From assembly GCA_017650305.1 (NCBI GenBank), contig JAGCFD010000054.1:36770-100769 (forward strand): a stretch of DNA of 64,000 nucleotides, written 5' to 3'. Of this stretch, positions 53,127 through 60,929 are shown in pieces; the first letter of the stretch is position 1, and each line of letters opens with the position of its first letter. The position numbers and the translations under genes are program-made. The notes under the pieces were generated by a model. That model saw only the letters and a list, made by a program, of their open reading frames with translations. It had not been told where the DNA came from and did no database searches. This stretch comes from Bacteroidales bacterium (GTDB lineage Bacteria; Bacteroidota; Bacteroidia; Bacteroidales; WCHB1-69).

Positions 53127-54206
53127 CTATCTGATAGGGAGAAAATAGGAGAGAGGTTGGTTCTGTCTGCTGAAATGGAAGTATTGGCATTGCAGCAGGT
53201 TTTTCGTGTTGCCATTCAATATGGCATAGAATTTATCCCGATTGTAGGGCAGATAGTCATCAGGAACCTCTATTCCAACAATGGCATCCAGATACATGTC
53301 CTCAGGAGTGTATTTCCGATACATATCCAGACGGGTCTCCTCTCCATTCACATCTTTCAAAACGATGGTCTTGAAACGACAGTATTGCAGAATGCTGTCC
53401 TTTTTCTCTTTTGGGAGGTCGTTCATCAGACGCTCGTAGTTCAAGTCGCGATACTCAGCCAGCATGTCGAGCAGTTTGACGGTGTCGTAGTGCATGATCT
53501 GCTGGTGTTGGCTGTCGTAGAGGTTGAAAAAGCGGGCGCCCACCTTCTCGACAGTGAAAGATTCCGCTGGATTTTCGTAATCCGTCACGTTGAGCGACAA
53601 AATACGGGTGATCTTGGTGCTGAAAACATCGCAGTTGTACCACTCCTCCGGCCGGAAAGAGTAGGAGGGGGTCAGGAAACCGCGGAAACCGGGGATGTGG
53701 ACAATGCAAGGCTCGTCATAACCTTCCAAAATAGCAAAGTTGGCCATGTTGTCCATGGTGGCCGGCCCCATATAGTAGGTCTTCACCAGTCGTTCCTTGA
53801 CGAAGAAGGGCTTCTTGAACAGCGTGAACTTAGGTGCATTTTGATAGATCTCCACCTTGATGGCGTTGACAGACATCATCTTGTTAATGTTCGACTGTGC
53901 GGTTTTGGCCACCGTTTGTTGCAGTTGCACGTTGGCGATGGTGGAGAGCAGGTCGTTGACCTTTTGTGGTTGGGCTTTGATGGAATCCTCAACATACCAG
54001 GCACCATCCTTACGTACTAACAATGAACTTTCACCGTTCATGTCGGCGATAAATATCTTGGTGATGCTGGCGGTATCCTTGACAGCAAACATGTCTGCTT
54101 TCGGCGCCCCATTGTTGCGAGTGGCAGCTTTTACAATAAGAAGACAAAGGCCGGCAGCAATGATGATTCCTGCCAAAATGAGGAGAAGTCTGTTCTTTTT
54201 CATCAT
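53127..54206 (-). CDS. DUF4340-like membrane-anchored protein
   Basis: A 359-residue protein with one N-terminal transmembrane helix (about 8-28) and a periplasmic region with the DUF4340 pattern KDGAWYVEDSIKAQPQKVND followed by helices and strands. Members are often found with gliding or ABC-export genes, but no such neighbour is present here. Function unknown. Own promoter; ribD follows after 7 bases. Confidence 0.75.
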   Translation of the reverse strand: MMKKNRLLLILAGIIIAAGLCLLIVKAATRNNGAPKADMFAVKDTASITKIFIADMNGESSLLVRKDGAWYVEDSIKAQPQKVNDLLSTIANVQLQQTVAKTAQSNINKMMSVNAIKVEIYQNAPKFTLFKKPFFVKERLVKTYYMGPATMDNMANFAILEGYDEPCIVHIPGFRGFLTPSYSFRPEEWYNCDVFSTKITRILSLNVTDYENPAESFTVEKVGARFFNLYDSQHQQIMHYDTVKLLDMLAEYRDLNYERLMNDLPKEKKDSILQYCRFKTIVLKDVNGEETRLDMYRKYTPEDMYLDAIVGIEVPDDYLPYNRDKFYAILNGNTKNLLQCQYFHFSRQNQPLSYFLPIR

Positions 54207-54221
54207 TTAAAAATTAGGCTG

Positions 54222-54229
54222 CAAAAGTA
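54222..54229 (-). promoter_or_regulatory. -7 promoter box for the DUF4340-ribD-YigZ run
   Basis: TACTTTTG followed by CAGCC on the minus strand, 15 nt before the start codon at 54206. Confidence 0.6.
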
Positions 54230-54255
54230 CAAAAATCCGACTATCACAACGCAGT

Positions 54256-55233
54256 CTAATTAATGGATTTGACGATAGCTTCCACTTCCCGCAGATAATC
54301 CCTCTTGTTTTCTTGAGGTGCATAAACAAATCCATCCACGGTAATACAGGAACTGCCGTCGGCGGTCATGGTGGTGAAACTGTAGAATGGGCCGCCCATC
54401 TTGTCGTTGACAGATTCCCAGAAACCTCGCTGTTCTACACCTTCATGATAATGGATCTTGATGGAGTCGGTGATGGGATAGCCAGAGATTTCAGAGACGA
54501 TGGGATAGGCACCCAACACGGCACCCTGGATGTATGCTTTGGTGATACGGTTGCGCGCTGCCACCAAACTGTCGCGCGTTAACTCGGTGGCAGGTGTCTT
54601 GTAAATCATCACAAAACGATCGTTTTTCGGGGTGCGATAGCATAACCAAAGGAAGTCCGATTCTTCCCGTCCCACAAAGTAATCATCCGGGATGGTTAGC
54701 CGGATGCCAAATTTTTTAAGCACCTTTTCCTCCAATGCCGGATTGTTCAGTTTGCGCTGGGCATTCTGCAATCTTGCTATGTCGTTGTCATACAACGCCT
54801 TGATGATCTCGTCCTGATGCTCCATAAACAGTTGGTAACATTGGTTCTGATCATTGCCTTTAATGACAACATGTATTTGTGGCGAAGTGTAAGCGTCTTT
54901 CTTGATTTCAAAAGTGTTGCTGGAATAATTACTGCTACAGTCAAACTGCACGATGTTGCGGTGGCGCATGAATGAGGAGGCAAAGTCCTTGTTGCTGCAC
55001 CGGATGATGTCAAACATCGGCTCCTGTTGGTTCAATCCCTTTTGAGGTTGTTGGAGCACAGCAATTATCGCGTTCTGAGCTTCCGTAGTCCAAAGAGCAC
55101 TGTCCATGGCCAAAATCATCTCTCCAGCTTTGCCAGTGGAAAAGTTCTCTACCTGAATGCCTCCTCCTGATTTTGGTTTGCATGAAAAGAAAACCAAGGC
55201 AATGACCAATACGAAGTAAAGCGTTTTTTTCAT
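54256..55233 (-). CDS. DUF4837 lipoprotein
   Basis: A 325-residue envelope lipoprotein (MKKTLYFVLVIALVFFSCK, acceptor Cys18) that matches the Bacteroidota family DUF4837: KKFGIRLTIPDDYFVGREES, FLWLCYRTPKNDRFVMIYKT and GFVYAPQENKRDYLREVEAI at the C-terminus. Function is not known. It ends about 27 bases before the promoter of the DUF4340 gene. Confidence 0.85.
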   Translation of the reverse strand: MKKTLYFVLVIALVFFSCKPKSGGGIQVENFSTGKAGEMILAMDSALWTTEAQNAIIAVLQQPQKGLNQQEPMFDIIRCSNKDFASSFMRHRNIVQFDCSSNYSSNTFEIKKDAYTSPQIHVVIKGNDQNQCYQLFMEHQDEIIKALYDNDIARLQNAQRKLNNPALEEKVLKKFGIRLTIPDDYFVGREESDFLWLCYRTPKNDRFVMIYKTPATELTRDSLVAARNRITKAYIQGAVLGAYPIVSEISGYPITDSIKIHYHEGVEQRGFWESVNDKMGGPFYSFTTMTADGSSCITVDGFVYAPQENKRDYLREVEAIVKSIN

Positions 55234-55282
55234 AATCTATTGTAAAAAATTAATAATTCTTTATTGTTTGATATTTTATTGC

Positions 55283-55290
55283 TATTTTTG
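55283..55290 (+). promoter_or_regulatory. -7 promoter box for dprA
   Basis: TATTTTTG followed by CGGC, leaving a leader of about 50 nt to the ATG at 55348. Confidence 0.55.
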
Positions 55291-55347
55291 CGGCAGAATA
55301 TATAACGAATAAGGAAACATTTTATTATCGTAAGAAACAAAATATTT

Positions 55348-56451
55348 ATGTATCCGGAAATTTTTTATCGTATTGCCTTACAATATCTTGAAGATTATAA
55401 ATCGGGGGCGTTAAAGGAGATGCTTCGCTTGTCTGGTTCGGCTACTGCCATATTTGAGGACCCGGAAAAGTGGAGAAAGCAGGTCAACAAAAAAGTACAG
55501 CAAAAGCCGTTGCCGCGCATCACGGAAGAGATCAGACGAGTGGTGGAAAAAGAGTTGGCGATGATGGAATCCCAAGGCATCTCCTATTGTTTTTGCACGG
55601 ACGGGTCTTATCCTTATCGCCTTCATAGTTGTACGGACGCACCGTTGGGGTTTTATTATCGGGGCAATGCAGACATTTTCCAGCATCAGCATTGCATTGC
55701 GATGGTGGGCACGCGCGACGCGACTGAATATGGACGACAGTGTGTGCGCAAGGTCGTTCGGGAATTGCAAGAAGCCGACGTGGTGACCATAAGCGGCTTG
55801 GCCTATGGGATTGACACAGAGGTACATAGTCGTTCCGTGGAGTATGATATTCCCACTGTGGCGGTGATGGGTTGTGGCTTTAGTACGATATATCCTTATC
55901 AGAATCAGAGTTTGGCGCAACGGATTTTGGAGAGCGGTGGCGCGTTGGTGTCAGAATATCCTTACTATACCGCTCCCGACCGCAACAACTTTCCCAGACG
56001 CAACCGCATCATTGCGGGGATGTCGGACGCCGTGTTGGTGGTGGAGACGGGCTACAAGGGTGGCAGCATCATTACGGCGCACATTGCCCAGTCCTATAAC
56101 CGGGATGTCTTTGCCATGCCGGGCTCTCTCTTTGACGGCACTCATGACGGTTGTCACAATCTGATACACAAGAATATAGCCGCTTTGGTATCATCCGGAC
56201 AGGAGATCATTAATCTGATGAATTGGGAGAAGACGGCTGCTCCCCGGCAGATGCAGCTTTTTGCCGACTTGGACGCTACGGAGCAACGCATAGTGTCATT
56301 GCTGCGGGAGGAGACGGTCTTGTCGATAGACCAGTTGGCGGAGCGCTTGACGGAACTGTCGCCCTCCAGTCTGGCGGGCCAGCTGTTGGGTTTGGAGCTA
56401 AAAGGGGTGATAGAGGCGCGCCCCGGCAAAAGCTACGCGATTGTGCGATAA
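55348..56451 (+). CDS. dprA: DNA-processing protein DprA
   Basis: Loads RecA onto incoming single-stranded DNA during natural transformation. The 367-residue protein has an N-terminal helical region, a Rossmann core (about 80-285: SYPYRLHSCTDAPLGFYYRG, MVGTRDATEYGR, ISGLAYGIDTEVHSRSV, FPRRNRIIAGMSDAVLVVE, GGSIITAHIA) and a C-terminal winged-helix domain (about 308-367, TEQRIVSLLREETVLSIDQL). Together with comF in this window it suggests competence machinery, though DprA is also kept in non-transformable species. Confidence 0.95.
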   Translation: MYPEIFYRIALQYLEDYKSGALKEMLRLSGSATAIFEDPEKWRKQVNKKVQQKPLPRITEEIRRVVEKELAMMESQGISYCFCTDGSYPYRLHSCTDAPLGFYYRGNADIFQHQHCIAMVGTRDATEYGRQCVRKVVRELQEADVVTISGLAYGIDTEVHSRSVEYDIPTVAVMGCGFSTIYPYQNQSLAQRILESGGALVSEYPYYTAPDRNNFPRRNRIIAGMSDAVLVVETGYKGGSIITAHIAQSYNRDVFAMPGSLFDGTHDGCHNLIHKNIAALVSSGQEIINLMNWEKTAAPRQMQLFADLDATEQRIVSLLREETVLSIDQLAERLTELSPSSLAGQLLGLELKGVIEARPGKSYAIVR

Positions 56452-56547
56452 TGGCTATTAGCTTTTAGCTATTGGCCATTAGCTATTGGCTTTTAACCTT
56501 CTAACCCGTTAACCTTCTAACCCGTTAACCTCCTAACCTCATAACTG
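56452..56547. repeat. Dispersed intergenic repeat: GGCTATTAGC units then two 16-nt CTTCTAACCCGTTAAC units
   Basis: Directly after the dprA stop the sequence consists of units GGCTATTAGC, AGCTATTGGCCATTAGCT (16 of 18 bases palindromic) and GCTATTGGC, then two tandem copies of CTTCTAACCCGTTAAC and a diverged CTCCTAACC. The segment 56482-56538 recurs in inverted orientation at 60882-60922 with one 16-nt unit fewer. The remaining bases to 56696 show no gene or repeat. Confidence 0.75.
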
Positions 56548-56696
56548 AATTTTACGGCGGGCGCATGCCACCATCTTGGCAAATATCCCCCGCGTCCGCG
56601 CCATTCCCCTCAACTGATCACTGGACTTACACCTTAACATTATGGCAAACCTGGTAATAATTGCATCATTCCGCCAAAGGAAAATGTTTGGCCGGA

Positions 56697-57563
56697 TTAC
56701 GGCTCCAATGGCATCACCATCAGTATGTTAGACACTGCTCTTTCCCCTTTGTGGTCGAAACGGCCGTTGTCGACGGGACAGTTGACGATGCCTCCGTGGG
56801 GAAGGTTCTGCACGTACAAGGTGGTGGAGCCGCCGCCGTCCAAGTTGATTGCCTCGGTGCAGCCGAGCCATAGCAGGGTTTTGGTCAGCTCGTCCAGGCT
56901 CATGCCGGCAGACTCTTTGATACGCCCGTCCACGGTGAATAGCAGGATGGTGCCGTCGGGACGGATGCCCACAGCGGTGCGAGGATGGCGGTTGGTCACG
57001 AAGGTGCGGTCGGTGCGGTACTGTTCCCGCTGACCGTCTTTTAGCAACAGCGGTCCGCTCGTCATGATGTTCCGATAGGGGAGGTTGCGCTCCCACAACC
57101 GGGCACTGTCGGTCTTGATGAGATAGAGAGAGTCATGTTCCAGCACGATGGCCCCATATTGGTAGTACTTACGATGTACGGTGTCGCTGCCGGGCGTGTT
57201 GATGCCGAGCTCCACGCTGTCGATGCGCAGATAACAGACGGGATAGTGCAGATCCATGTCGAAGAAAGAGCCGTTGATGGCAGCTATGGCGCCATGTTTC
57301 TTGGCTATGGTGGAGGTGGTCGTGCGGTGAGGCTCGAAGCCGAAAGCAAAGGAAACAGGTGCGTCTGGTGCTATCTCCAGCATGCAGATGTTCTGTCGAC
57401 TATTGAATAATGCCGGTTGTACAAAATGATGCTGTTTGAGCACGATCCCATGCTCAACAGTGTCGATTTTCCATGGCGCACAAACCAGCGTGACGGAGTC
57501 GCGCTGGGCCGCCAGCGTCATGCAGATAAAGAAAAGCCAAATACTGAACACTAATTTTTTCAT
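56697..57563 (-). CDS. Secreted phosphodiester glycosidase-like (NAGPA/DUF2233) protein
   Basis: From the ATG at 57563 the protein has 288 residues: signal peptide (MKKLVFSIWLFFICMTLAAQ) and one domain of the N-acetylglucosamine-1-phosphodiester alpha-N-acetylglucosaminidase family, with AIAAINGSFFDMD, YRNIMTSGPLLLKDG, RHPRTAVGIRPDGTILLFTV and NLDGGGSTTLYV. Members cleave sugar-phosphodiester linkages or act on cell-wall glycans; this substrate is unknown. An in-frame start at 57614 lies in the preceding terminator and lacks sense. A -7 box ends 5 nt before the ATG, so the mRNA may be leaderless. Convergent with dprA. Confidence 0.88.
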   Translation of the reverse strand: MKKLVFSIWLFFICMTLAAQRDSVTLVCAPWKIDTVEHGIVLKQHHFVQPALFNSRQNICMLEIAPDAPVSFAFGFEPHRTTTSTIAKKHGAIAAINGSFFDMDLHYPVCYLRIDSVELGINTPGSDTVHRKYYQYGAIVLEHDSLYLIKTDSARLWERNLPYRNIMTSGPLLLKDGQREQYRTDRTFVTNRHPRTAVGIRPDGTILLFTVDGRIKESAGMSLDELTKTLLWLGCTEAINLDGGGSTTLYVQNLPHGGIVNCPVDNGRFDHKGERAVSNILMVMPLEP

Positions 57564-57568
57564 GCCGG

Positions 57569-57576
57569 CAAAAATA
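57569..57576 (-). promoter_or_regulatory. -7 promoter box overlapping the rplI terminator; start codon 5 nt downstream
   Basis: TATTTTTG followed by CCGGC and then ATG (57563) on the minus strand. The box shares bases with the T-tract of the terminator at 57571-57608. With a start site 4-7 nt past the box, transcription would begin at or next to the start codon. Confidence 0.55.
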
Positions 57577-57608
57577 AAAAAACTCTTCCTTTGTAGGGAA
57601 GAGTTTTT
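57571..57608 (-). terminator. Intrinsic terminator of the rpsF-rpsR-rplI operon
   Basis: Perfect 12-bp stem AAAAACTCTTCC / GGAAGAGTTTTT (57578-57589 and 57597-57608), with the T-rich tract on the minus strand continuing to 57571. It lies about 25 bases past the rplI stop codon. Confidence 0.85.
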
Positions 57609-57632
57609 AGACATATTATCTTTTGGAAAGGA

Positions 57633-58091
57633 CTACTCTTGTTCTGCCACCACGTTCAAGTTCAAGGATACTTTGTTGTAATCCTTGTGCAGGTTGACAA
57701 TAGCAGTATATTGTCCTAACTCTTTAATGTGAGCCTCATTCAAGATGATCTTTCTGCGGTCGATGTCAATGTCGTGTTGCTCTTTAAGGGCTTCAGCAAC
57801 CATGATGTTGTTGACAGAGCCGAAGATGGTGCCCTTGTCGGAAGCCTTCACCGGAATGGTGATCTCGAGGCCTTCGATCTTGCCGGCGAGGAATTCAGCT
57901 TCTTTTCTGAGTTTCTCAGCCTTGAAAGAGCGTTGTTTGATGGTCTCGGCCAGCTGTTTCTTCTGAGCCGGAGTTGCTAAAACTGCCAATCCTCTGGGGA
58001 TGAGGTAGTTGCGTGCGTAGCCGTCTTTAACCTTTACGAGGTCATCGGCATAGCCTAAATTGTTGACGTCTTGTTTTAATATGATTTCCAT
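57633..58091 (-). CDS. rplI: 50S ribosomal protein L9
   Basis: Component of the large ribosomal subunit that bridges the L1 stalk. The 152 residues have the L9 N-terminal signature MEIILKQDVNNLGYADDLVKV-type start with DGYARNYLIPRGLA (about 25-38), the connecting helix and the C-terminal domain. Third gene of the rpsF-rpsR-rplI operon, 14 bases after rpsR, closed by a strong terminator. Confidence 0.97.
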   Translation of the reverse strand: MEIILKQDVNNLGYADDLVKVKDGYARNYLIPRGLAVLATPAQKKQLAETIKQRSFKAEKLRKEAEFLAGKIEGLEITIPVKASDKGTIFGSVNNIMVAEALKEQHDIDIDRRKIILNEAHIKELGQYTAIVNLHKDYNKVSLNLNVVAEQE

Positions 58092-58105
58092 AATGATCTC
58101 CTAAA

Positions 58106-58378
58106 TTAGTTGGTTTTTAAATTATCGGTTACGAACGGCAGAAGAGCCAAGTGACGAGCTCTCTTGACGGCTTGGGCAACTTTCTTTTGATATTTTAAAG
58201 AGGTACCAGTCAGACGTCTCGGTAAAATTTTGCCTTGCTCGTTCACGAATTTCTTTAAGAATTCACCATCTTTATAATCGATGTATTTGATACCGCTCTT
58301 TTTGAAACGGCAGTATTTTTTTCTTTGAATATCAACTGCTACGGGAGCAATGTATTTAATATCTGATTGTTGAGCCAT
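58106..58378 (-). CDS. rpsR: 30S ribosomal protein S18
   Basis: Small-subunit protein that binds S6. The 90 residues include [20 protein letters not shown] and [20 protein letters not shown], typical of S18. Middle gene of the operon, 5 bases after rpsF and 14 before rplI. Confidence 0.97.
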   Translation of the reverse strand: MAQQSDIKYIAPVAVDIQRKKYCRFKKSGIKYIDYKDGEFLKKFVNEQGKILPRRLTGTSLKYQKKVAQAVKRARHLALLPFVTDNLKTN

Positions 58379-58383
58379 AATTA

Positions 58384-58821
58384 TTATTCTTGTTCGGTTT
58401 GTGATTCATTGTTAACTTCTTCAGCGACAGCGGGGGCCTCAACGGGTTCGGGAGTTGCTACGGTCTCTTCTTGAGCCTTGGCAGCCTTCTCGTTGCGGAG
58501 GTTGCGTCTCTTCTCAGCGTATGCGATAGCGTATTTGTCCATGCTGACAGTGAGGAAACGCATGATGCGCTCGTCACGACGGAATTGGAGTTCCAGTTCA
58601 GCAACAACGTCGCCTTCGCCTTTGAATTCAAATAAATGATAGAATCCGGAGGACTTCTTTTGGATGGGGTATTCCAGCTTGCGGAGGCCCCAGTTCTCCT
58701 GGTGGACGATTTCTGCACCCTTGTTGGTGAGAATCTTCTCGAATTTTTGTACCGTTTCCTTCATCTGGTCTTCAGATAAAACGGGCGTCATAATGAAAAC
58801 GGTTTCGTACTGATTTGCCAT
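58384..58821 (-). CDS. rpsF: 30S ribosomal protein S6
   Basis: Small-subunit protein that pairs with S18. From ATG 58821 ([11 protein letters not shown]) it has 145 residues: the S6 fold (about 1-100, with [20 protein letters not shown]) and a C-terminal extension of about 40 residues rich in Glu, Ala and Pro ([19 protein letters not shown]). An in-frame start at 58875 would add 18 residues but overlaps the promoter region. First gene of the ribosomal operon, divergent from the TPR-like gene. Confidence 0.96.
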   Translation of the reverse strand: MANQYETVFIMTPVLSEDQMKETVQKFEKILTNKGAEIVHQENWGLRKLEYPIQKKSSGFYHLFEFKGEGDVVAELELQFRRDERIMRFLTVSMDKYAIAYAEKRRNLRNEKAAKAQEETVATPEPVEAPAVAEEVNNESQTEQE

Positions 58822-58864
58822 AACTTTTTTTAGTTTAATAAAATGATTAATTTTTAATGGGCGG

Positions 58865-58872
58865 CAAAAGTA
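58865..58872 (-). promoter_or_regulatory. -7 promoter box for rpsF-rpsR-rplI
   Basis: TACTTTTG followed by CCGCCC on the minus strand, 43 nt before the rpsF ATG. It stands only 20 bases from the divergent box at 58893-58900, so the upstream parts of the two promoters overlap. Confidence 0.65.
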
Positions 58873-58892
58873 CAATTTTTTTTGAATAATTG

Positions 58893-58900
58893 TATCTTTG
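58893..58900 (+). promoter_or_regulatory. -7 promoter box with a GTG start codon 4 nt downstream
   Basis: TATCTTTG followed by CCGC and then GTG at 58905. The start site would fall at or very near the GTG, predicting a leaderless mRNA for the TPR-like protein. Confidence 0.55.
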
Positions 58901-58904
58901 CCGC

Positions 58905-60110
58905 GTGAAAAAATACTGCGTTATTATCGGCCTGCTGCTGTTGTGCTTTTCTATGCCATTATCTATTGTGGCACAGAGAATTATAAAAGCACCGAGAACC
59001 AATATACCCTATGAGAAATACCTCCTCAAGGGTGATTCATGTGCGATGATTCATGACTATCAGCAGGCACAGTATTACTATTTTCAGGCGCAAGAGCAGC
59101 CAAAAATTACAAAAATCGAAAAAAAAGAGGCGTACAATCGGATCCTCTCCATGAAGAAATATCAGCATCTTGACGACCTGGTTACCAATGCTCGTCGACT
59201 TGAGGAGGGTGGCTATGCTTCTGCGGCTCTCAAGTATTACAACGATGCTATCGCGTATGCGCGTGACGAGAATATCAATATGATCACCCCGACCTCCGAT
59301 TTCAACTTGGAGCTTATTCGTCAACTATCTGAAATAGAGGCGTTTTTGGCGCAGTCCAAGAAGTTTGAGGATATGAACGACCAGGAACGCGCCCGCCAGT
59401 CCTATATCGAGGCGGTCTCCCGCTCTTCAGAGCTCAACTCTTTGATGAAGCAGAACAACCTCTCGCCAGCCTTTTCCCAAACCATCAACAATATTCAGGA
59501 GTTCATGTCGCGCCGTCCCGAGATCGTGCTCGAATACAAGGAAGCCTATCCCGAGCATTACGACTCTTTGTATAATGCGCTCGCTGCCTTTTTGCATGAT
59601 TGCCTGGATCATGTTTCGGCTGTGTATATACCCCAGATGACGATCTCTTGTTCTATCGATTCCTTACAGTTTATTTCCTCTTTCTGTGAAGGTTATAGAA
59701 TTAATTATCGTGATAATAGCACAGACACCTTTTTGATGGATGTGCGAGATGTCTCTTTTATCGTCTTTGACAAGCCGCTGACGGAGAAGGATCCTTTTGA
59801 TGTCAAATTGCACCAACCCTATATTCATGGCTTTCCGATGCCGGCCAAAACCGAGTTCACTTTTTTCGACCTTTATAAGAACCAGATTTTGTTAAAAGTA
59901 AGGAGAACCAATGCAGGTGTGAAGTTTTCCAAGATTTATTCTTCGTATTGGGCTGTTGACCAGGAGCAATTGCTTAAGTATCAGAAATATCTCGAACCTT
60001 TTGTCATGAAGAAGCCCAAAGGTTTCTACTATGTCAAGTTGACGCATCGCCATTTTAACGGGACTGAGGATCGCAAAGTCAAGATTGCGCTTCGCAAGGA
60101 GGATCTCTAA
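58905..60110 (+). CDS. Exported TPR-like protein of unknown function
   Basis: From the GTG at 58905 (encoding [14 protein letters not shown]) the protein has 401 residues with a signal peptide ending near SIVAQ. The N-terminal half (about 25-200) is helical and TPR-like ([38 protein letters not shown]); the C-terminal half (about 210-401) is mixed alpha-beta with no recognised domain. Other in-frame starts are either inside the promoter (TTG 58890) or inside the signal peptide. The stop codon overlaps the convergent comF stop by 3-4 bases (CTAA). No neighbour suggests a role. Confidence 0.75.
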   Translation: MKKYCVIIGLLLLCFSMPLSIVAQRIIKAPRTNIPYEKYLLKGDSCAMIHDYQQAQYYYFQAQEQPKITKIEKKEAYNRILSMKKYQHLDDLVTNARRLEEGGYASAALKYYNDAIAYARDENINMITPTSDFNLELIRQLSEIEAFLAQSKKFEDMNDQERARQSYIEAVSRSSELNSLMKQNNLSPAFSQTINNIQEFMSRRPEIVLEYKEAYPEHYDSLYNALAAFLHDCLDHVSAVYIPQMTISCSIDSLQFISSFCEGYRINYRDNSTDTFLMDVRDVSFIVFDKPLTEKDPFDVKLHQPYIHGFPMPAKTEFTFFDLYKNQILLKVRRTNAGVKFSKIYSSYWAVDQEQLLKYQKYLEPFVMKKPKGFYYVKLTHRHFNGTEDRKVKIALRKEDL

Positions 60111-60799
60111 TGGCTTGCCGTGGCGAGTGTTACCACGCTGACCGTCACCCCTTCCACTTCAATCAGATGCTGAATGGCTGCCTCCATGGTGGCGCCAGTT
60201 GTCAGCACGTCGTCGCAAACGAGCACGTGCTTGTAGCGTATTTTCTCAGGATTCTGTACCGCAAACACCTCTTTCACATTTTCCCATCGGTTGAAACGGT
60301 TCTTCTTGGTCTGTGTATCAGTGAAATGCGTGCGCACCAGCACATCGGTCAGATAGGGTTTTCCTAATCCTTCCGACAGGCCCTTGGCGATCCATTCGCT
60401 TTGGTTGTAGCCTCTCTTGCGTTGTTTGCGGGGGTGCAGCGGAATGGGCAGGATGTAGTCCACGCTGCGGAATCGTGCCTCTTGCCTCAGCTGCTGCCCA
60501 TAGTACTGGCCCAGGTATCTTCCAACTTCTTTTTTCCCTTTGTATTTCAGATGATGAAGGATCTGCTGCACGATGCTCCCTTTGTTATAAAACATTAAAG
60601 ATGCCACTTCACGCACGGGCACCCTGCCTGCAAAAATATTCCGCAGCGGGTGCTCTTGCTGTTGATGGTAGTGTGTTTCAGGAAGATGCAACAAGCAATG
60701 TGTGCATAATAGTTCTTCGTTTTGCCGCAAGGCGTTTCCACAGCCCACACACAGGCGCGGATAAAACAAGGAGAAGATATTGTCTAAAAATTGTTTCAT
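60107..60799 (-). CDS. comF: ComF-family phosphoribosyltransferase-like protein
   Basis: A 230-residue cytosolic protein needed for DNA uptake in competent species. It has an N-terminal zinc-finger region (CVGCGNALRQNEELLCTHC, about 18-36) and a C-terminal phosphoribosyltransferase domain with the PRPP loop VLVCDDVLTTGATMEAAI (about 192-209), plus IPLHPRKQRKRGYNQSEWIA. Complete. It starts about 130 bases after the Ig-like lipoprotein gene, with the dispersed repeat in the gap. Confidence 0.94.
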   Translation of the reverse strand: MKQFLDNIFSLFYPRLCVGCGNALRQNEELLCTHCLLHLPETHYHQQQEHPLRNIFAGRVPVREVASLMFYNKGSIVQQILHHLKYKGKKEVGRYLGQYYGQQLRQEARFRSVDYILPIPLHPRKQRKRGYNQSEWIAKGLSEGLGKPYLTDVLVRTHFTDTQTKKNRFNRWENVKEVFAVQNPEKIRYKHVLVCDDVLTTGATMEAAIQHLIEVEGVTVSVVTLATASH

Positions 60800-60863
60800 A
60801 GTACAATATCAAACGAGGGAATAGTAAAAATATTGTTAGAGGAGAGTTTTTTTGGAAGGATGT

Positions 60864-60928
60864 GGGGTTAGTGGGTTAAAAGGTTAGGAGGTTAACGGGT
60901 TAGAAGGTTAAAAGCCAATAGCCTACAT
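60864..60928. repeat. Inverted copy of the dprA-side dispersed repeat, one 16-nt unit shorter
   Basis: The reverse complement of 60882-60922 equals the dprA-side copy at 56482-56538 except that only one CTTCTAACCCGTTAAC unit is present instead of two. Flanking bases to 60864 continue the same AACC/TTAACC style but have diverged. The gap 60800-60929 holds nothing else recognisable. Confidence 0.75.
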
Positions 60929-60929
60929 C

